A stretch of 39,463 bases of DNA from Spirochaetaceae bacterium (lineage in GTDB: Bacteria; Spirochaetota; Spirochaetia; SZUA-6; Bin103), in assembly GCA_028821475.1 (NCBI GenBank), contig JAPPGB010000172.1:1-39463 (forward strand), read 5' to 3'. The translations under genes were made by a program, and so were the position numbers. The notes beneath the pieces were generated by a model. It made no database searches. It saw only the letters and a list, made by a program, of their open reading frames with translations, and was not told the origin of the DNA. Positions 36,629-39,463 of this stretch are shown here, one piece after another; position 1 is the first letter of the stretch; every line of letters begins with the position of its first letter.

Positions 36629-37459
36629 TTAACGGCGGCGCGGGGCGGGGACGCGTTCGCCGGCGGGGCGGGGAATGTCGGCCCAGTGGCCGGCGGCGTC
36701 GCGCCCGCGGCAGATGATGCTGCGCGTCGCCCAACTCGGTTCCAGCGCGCGCACGTCGGCGGAGGTGAAGCGCAGGGTCAGGCCGCAGCGGCGGCGCGCG
36801 GAGCGGTTGGGATCCGAGCCGTGGATCAGCCAGTCCGTGTGCAGCGACATCTGGCCGGCGCGCAGCGCGATGGTCACCGGCGGGTCGCCCTGTTCCTCCG
36901 CCGCCAGGGTGGTCTGCGACAGCACGTTGTGCTCCGCCTCGGTACTGTTCCGGTAGGCGAGTTGGGCGTTCACGTGGGAGCGCGGGATCACCCGCATGGC
37001 GCCGTTGCCGGCGTCGGCGTCGTCGATCGCCAGCCACACGGTGACCGTCTTGCTCGGCGACAGCGGCCAGTAGGAGGCGTCCTGGTGCCAACTCACGCGC
37101 TTCGCGTCGCCCGCCTCCTTGAGAAAGAAGTGGGTGCCCCACATCACCAGGTTCTCGCCGAGCAGGTCCTGCACCGGGTCCAGGATGCGCGCCTCCGTGC
37201 ACAGGTCGTAGAGGCCGGCGCAGTGGCAGTGCCAGCCGTTGATGTCGTAACTGCCGTGGCCGGCGGCCACCGCCTTGGCAAACAGGTCGTCGCAGTAGGC
37301 GCGCAGCGCCGTCACCTCCGGCGGATCGAACACGTCCATCGGAAACAGGTAGCCCAGCTCGTTGAACTGCCCGACTTGGGCCGCGCTCAATACCCGCGGT
37401 TCCGGCACCCCGAGCGGAAAAAAGCGCAGCACCCGTTCATCCTTCACCGCATCCGGCAT
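36629..37459 (-). CDS. Phytanoyl-CoA dioxygenase (PhyH) family oxygenase
   Basis: Fe(II)/2-oxoglutarate oxygenase of 276 residues. Iron ligands are H125 and D127 in VSWHQDASYWPL and H213 in DWLIHGSDPNRS; the arginine in RRRCGLTLRF is the likely 2-oxoglutarate contact. The GNGAMRVIPRSHVNAQL core and the start LSAAQVGQFNELGYLFPMDV are family-typical. ATG 37459 is chosen because upstream residues to 37666 are antisense to the dehydrogenase start region and are not homologous. No ribosome site is visible. It is the fourth PhyH locus of the window. The substrate is unknown. Confidence 0.9.
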   Translation of the reverse strand: MPDAVKDERVLRFFPLGVPEPRVLSAAQVGQFNELGYLFPMDVFDPPEVTALRAYCDDLFAKAVAAGHGSYDINGWHCHCAGLYDLCTEARILDPVQDLLGENLVMWGTHFFLKEAGDAKRVSWHQDASYWPLSPSKTVTVWLAIDDADAGNGAMRVIPRSHVNAQLAYRNSTEAEHNVLSQTTLAAEEQGDPPVTIALRAGQMSLHTDWLIHGSDPNRSARRRCGLTLRFTSADVRALEPSWATRSIICRGRDAAGHWADIPRPAGERVPAPRRR

Positions 37460-37595
37460 CGTGGCGACGAGCAAACACGGGCGCCTCGAAATCGTCAAGC
37501 CGTTCGAACGCTTTCCCAGTCCCAAAAGGATCAAGGGCTCGCGGGCCGCGACACCGAGGGCCCGTTCCGGTACGGTGGCAGTTGAGGAGCACAGC

Positions 37596-38552
37596 GTGCA
37601 GACAGAGGACATACGGCGCGTGGGCGTTGCCGGGGGCGGGACCATGGGGTTCGGCATCGCCATCAACTTCGCACTGGCGGGCTACCCGACGGTGGTCTAC
37701 GACCTGACCGACGAATTTCTGGAGCGAACGCTCGCCAACGTGCGGGCGGCACTGGATCTGTTCGTGGAGGAGGGCTTGGTCACCGGGCAGCAGGCCGACG
37801 GGGCGATCACCCGGATCACCACCACCACCGATCTCGAGCGGCTGGCCGTGCACAGCGACTTCATTACCGAGGCGATCGTGGAGCGGCTGGCCGACAAGCA
37901 GGAGCTGTTCGGCGCCCTGGGCCGGCTGTGCAAACCCGGTTGCATCGTGGTCAGCAACACCTCCGGCCTGGTGCTCAGCGACATCGCCGTGCACTTCGAG
38001 CGCAAGGACCGCACCGGGCTGACCCACTACTTCGTGCCGCCCCACATCGTGCCCGGCGTCGAGGTGGCGAGGGGGCCCGCCACCAGCGACGAAACCTACG
38101 AGATCATCTGCGAGCTGATGCGGCGCACCGGGCGGATACCGATTCCGGTCCGGCGCGAGCTGCCCGGCTACCTGATCAACCGCCTGACCGCGGCCCTGTC
38201 GCGCGAAGCGCTGCGCCTGTGGGCCGAGGGGGTGGCCACCGCCGAGGATATCGAGCTCGGCGTGAAGAGCACCATCGGGTTCCGCATGCCGTTCCAGGGC
38301 CCGTTCGCCCACTACGACCTCTCCGGAGCCTGGCGTTGGCCTGACGACCCCGCGGCCCGCCGCAACCCGCTGCCGGAGCCGAGCGCGGAGGTACGCGCCA
38401 AGATCCAGGCGCGTATGGCCGAGCGCCGCCCGTGGTTCCATGACCCGGACCGCCTCGCGGAAGCCGCGCTGGTCCGCGACCGCGAGTTCGTGCGCCGCCG
38501 CAAGGCCCTCTACGGCATCCCCCACTACGGCCCGCCCGAGGCGAACGCCTGA
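37596..38552 (+). CDS. 3-hydroxyacyl-CoA dehydrogenase family protein
   Basis: NAD-dependent dehydrogenase of 318 residues. The Rossmann motif is VGVAGGGTMGFGIAINFALA (9-28). SNTSGL (120-125), the catalytic histidine H144 in GLTHYFVPPHIVPGVEVARG, and LPGYLINRLTAALSREALRL with EDIELGVKSTIGFRMPFQGP in the C-terminal domain match the L-3-hydroxyacyl-CoA dehydrogenase and hydroxy-acid dehydrogenase relatives. HYFVPPH differs slightly from the HFFNP usual in beta-oxidation enzymes, so a carnitine- or gulonate-dehydrogenase-like substrate is possible. GAGGAG (37584-37589) lies 6 nt before GTG 37596. Confidence 0.9.
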   Translation: MQTEDIRRVGVAGGGTMGFGIAINFALAGYPTVVYDLTDEFLERTLANVRAALDLFVEEGLVTGQQADGAITRITTTTDLERLAVHSDFITEAIVERLADKQELFGALGRLCKPGCIVVSNTSGLVLSDIAVHFERKDRTGLTHYFVPPHIVPGVEVARGPATSDETYEIICELMRRTGRIPIPVRRELPGYLINRLTAALSREALRLWAEGVATAEDIELGVKSTIGFRMPFQGPFAHYDLSGAWRWPDDPAARRNPLPEPSAEVRAKIQARMAERRPWFHDPDRLAEAALVRDREFVRRRKALYGIPHYGPPEANA

Positions 38553-38561
38553 CCCGCGATC

Positions 38562-38589
38562 AGCCGGCGCCGCTCTTCTCTTGCCGGCT
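38562..38589. terminator. Hairpin between convergent genes
   Basis: AGCCGGC (38562-38568) pairs with GCCGGCT (38583-38589) around a 14-nt loop containing CTCTTCTCTT. It touches the stop of the coiled-coil gene. It is a modest stem without a T-run on either strand, and a bidirectional terminator role is only suggested by position. Confidence 0.4.
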
Positions 38590-39134
38590 TACAGCAGCTT
38601 GTCTACGGCAACCAGTATCGCTACTGCAGCCGCGATCGCCCCTCCCAGGCGTACCGTCAGCCGCTCCTGGACCTTGCTGATCTCGCCGCGCAGGCTGGCA
38701 TCCATCCGCTTCATCTCACCGCGCAGATTGGCCTCGATCTGGTGCATCTCGGCGTCCATCCGCTTCATCTCGGCGCGCAGATTGGCCTCGATCTGGTGCA
38801 TCTCGCCGCGCAGATTGGCCTCGATCTGGTGCATCTCGGCATCCATCCGCTTCATCTCGCCGGCCCGATTGGCATCCATCTGATGCATCTCGTCACGCAG
38901 GCTGGCACCCATCTGATGCATCTCGTCGCGCAGGGCCGCGAGATCTTCCTTGGTGGCAAGGGTTGCCATCTCACGGCGAAGGCCTGCAATGTCGTCCTTC
39001 GTGGCAAGGTTCTCGACCATGCCTTCGGCGAAGGTAGACACCAGAACCCGCGCCTTGGTCTCGTCGAAGCCCGCTTCTTCCTGCAACCGGGTCGCCGCCT
39101 TGAGTGTGTCGAAGGCCACCGTCACGCCCGCCAT
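38589..39134 (-). CDS. DUF1640-like coiled-coil membrane protein
   Basis: A 181-residue protein with three parts. Residues 1-65 (VAFDTLKAATRLQEEAGFDE, then ATKDDIAGLRREMATLATKE) resemble the DUF1640/CCDC90 family, related to the mitochondrial MCU regulator MCUR1. Residues 71-150 are a long coiled coil of near-identical 11-residue units (EMHQIEANLRG, EMHQMDANRAG) interspersed with 7-residue units (EMKRMDA). Residues 163-179 (LGGAIAAAVAILVAVDK) form a C-terminal membrane anchor. GGGAGG lies about 6 nt before the ATG. The role of the bacterial family is unknown; small coiled-coil proteins of this type sit near many unrelated genes. Confidence 0.82.
   Translation of the reverse strand: MAGVTVAFDTLKAATRLQEEAGFDETKARVLVSTFAEGMVENLATKDDIAGLRREMATLATKEDLAALRDEMHQMGASLRDEMHQMDANRAGEMKRMDAEMHQIEANLRGEMHQIEANLRAEMKRMDAEMHQIEANLRGEMKRMDASLRGEISKVQERLTVRLGGAIAAAVAILVAVDKLL
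38685..38924. repeat. 33-bp and 21-bp repeats encoding a coiled coil
   Basis: Eight direct in-frame units of 33 bp (11 residues) or 21 bp (7 residues) run across the middle of the DUF1640-like gene. Units at residues 100-110, 111-121 and 129-139 are almost identical in protein and DNA, so the number of units could vary by slippage. Confidence 0.85.
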
Positions 39135-39463
39135 CCTATCCTCCCGGCGGCGAGCTGTACATCACGAATCGTCGCGTCGCTCATGTCACTGCACAATGGG
39201 CCCGCGTTCGCTGGCGCTTCAGCCGGTCACCGGCCGCGACCGCGCGGGAGGGAGTCCCTCGTTTCGCGCCGACAGTTCCTGACCGCCGGCTCGCACCGCC
39301 GCGGTGGGAGGCGCATCGCGCTGCTCCGCACCGGCGGCACCGACGTTCCCGGCGGCGTCAGTGCTTCGGCAATCTGCCGAGCCGGTTGCGGTGGGCAGGT
39401 CATCCGCCGGCAGGTTACCAGCGGGACGTGCCCTCCAGGGTCAAGTCGTGTTGCGGCGGCGCG
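39135..39463. other. Terminal region with no supported gene
   Basis: The last 329 nt are GC-rich and open in several frames. One frame reads SRRQFLTAG, like a twin-arginine start, but is not followed by a hydrophobic stretch and has no plausible start. No RNA gene or repeat was seen. Confidence 0.6.

Noticed and set aside
33480-36632. A 1050-codon plus-strand open frame across the second importer and LLM gene
   Set aside because: It runs through three well-supported genes in other frames and its translation is Arg/Pro/Gly-rich low complexity. It is a GC-bias shadow.
39258-39463. Twin-arginine signal start (SRRQFLTAG) of a gene running off the window
   Set aside because: The following residues (SHRRGGRRIALLRTGG) are not hydrophobic, and no start codon with a ribosome site precedes it.

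Overview
This is a GC-rich bacterial chromosome segment, roughly two thirds G+C by eye. It is densely coded and has no rRNA, tRNA, CRISPR array, transposase or phage gene. The gene set suits an uncultured, metabolically broad heterotroph: two oligopeptide-type ABC importers, four phytanoyl-CoA-dioxygenase (PhyH) loci, many single-gene oxidoreductases and decayed toxin-antitoxin loci. Multiple PhyH paralogues are common in sponge, soil and sediment MAGs, but the phylum cannot be fixed from the sequence alone.

Layout. 0.1-1.5 kb (minus): vapB, vapC and a PhyH oxygenase. 1.7-5.2 kb (plus): the conserved trio of circularly permuted ATP-grasp, alpha-E and transglutaminase, a predicted peptide-ligation/cleavage module. 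5.3-9.7 kb: an importer (substrate-binding protein, terminator, two permeases). 9.7-12.4 kb: a 5'-truncated PhyH remnant abutting a cytochrome P450 and a GNAT gene. 12.5-13.5 kb (minus): an acetyl-xylan-esterase-like hydrolase. 13.6-16.1 kb (minus): a CHAD-domain gene whose stop overlaps the start of a ParA/MinD-type ATPase. 16.2-17.1 kb (plus): DUF350 and a lipoprotein transglycosylase. 17.2-19.3 kb: a split Tm-1-like pair. 19.4-23.4 kb: cupin, fatty-acid hydroxylase, RraA-like, PhyH and SDR genes. 23.4-25.1 kb: an orphan antitoxin, a sarcosine-oxidase-like flavoenzyme and a Phd antitoxin remnant. 25.1-27.4 kb (minus): a DRB0094-type RNA ligase and a DUF4143 ATPase. 27.8-31.4 kb: a beta-propeller glycosidase-like gene, an Xre/RES toxin-antitoxin pair with a frameshifted toxin, a Gfo/Idh/MocA gene and a truncated nucleotidyltransferase pair. 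31.8-35.5 kb: a second importer. 35.6-39.1 kb: LLM flavin oxidoreductase, PhyH, 3-hydroxyacyl-CoA dehydrogenase and a DUF1640-like coiled-coil membrane protein.

How it works together. Most of the window is catabolic: peptides or similar solutes enter through the two importers, and oxygenases, dehydrogenases and aldolase-like enzymes process scattered substrates. Neither importer carries its ATPases here. The most novel candidate system is the CHAD-ParA operon. CHAD proteins bind polyphosphate granules and ParA/MinD ATPases position cargo, so the pair could be a granule-positioning system; this is inference. Two window-wide patterns also stand out. Short local duplications (about 17-86 nt) sit repeatedly at gene ends. 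Several genes without a Shine-Dalgarno sequence carry a -10-like hexamer 5-6 nt before the start codon, which suggests leaderless mRNAs.
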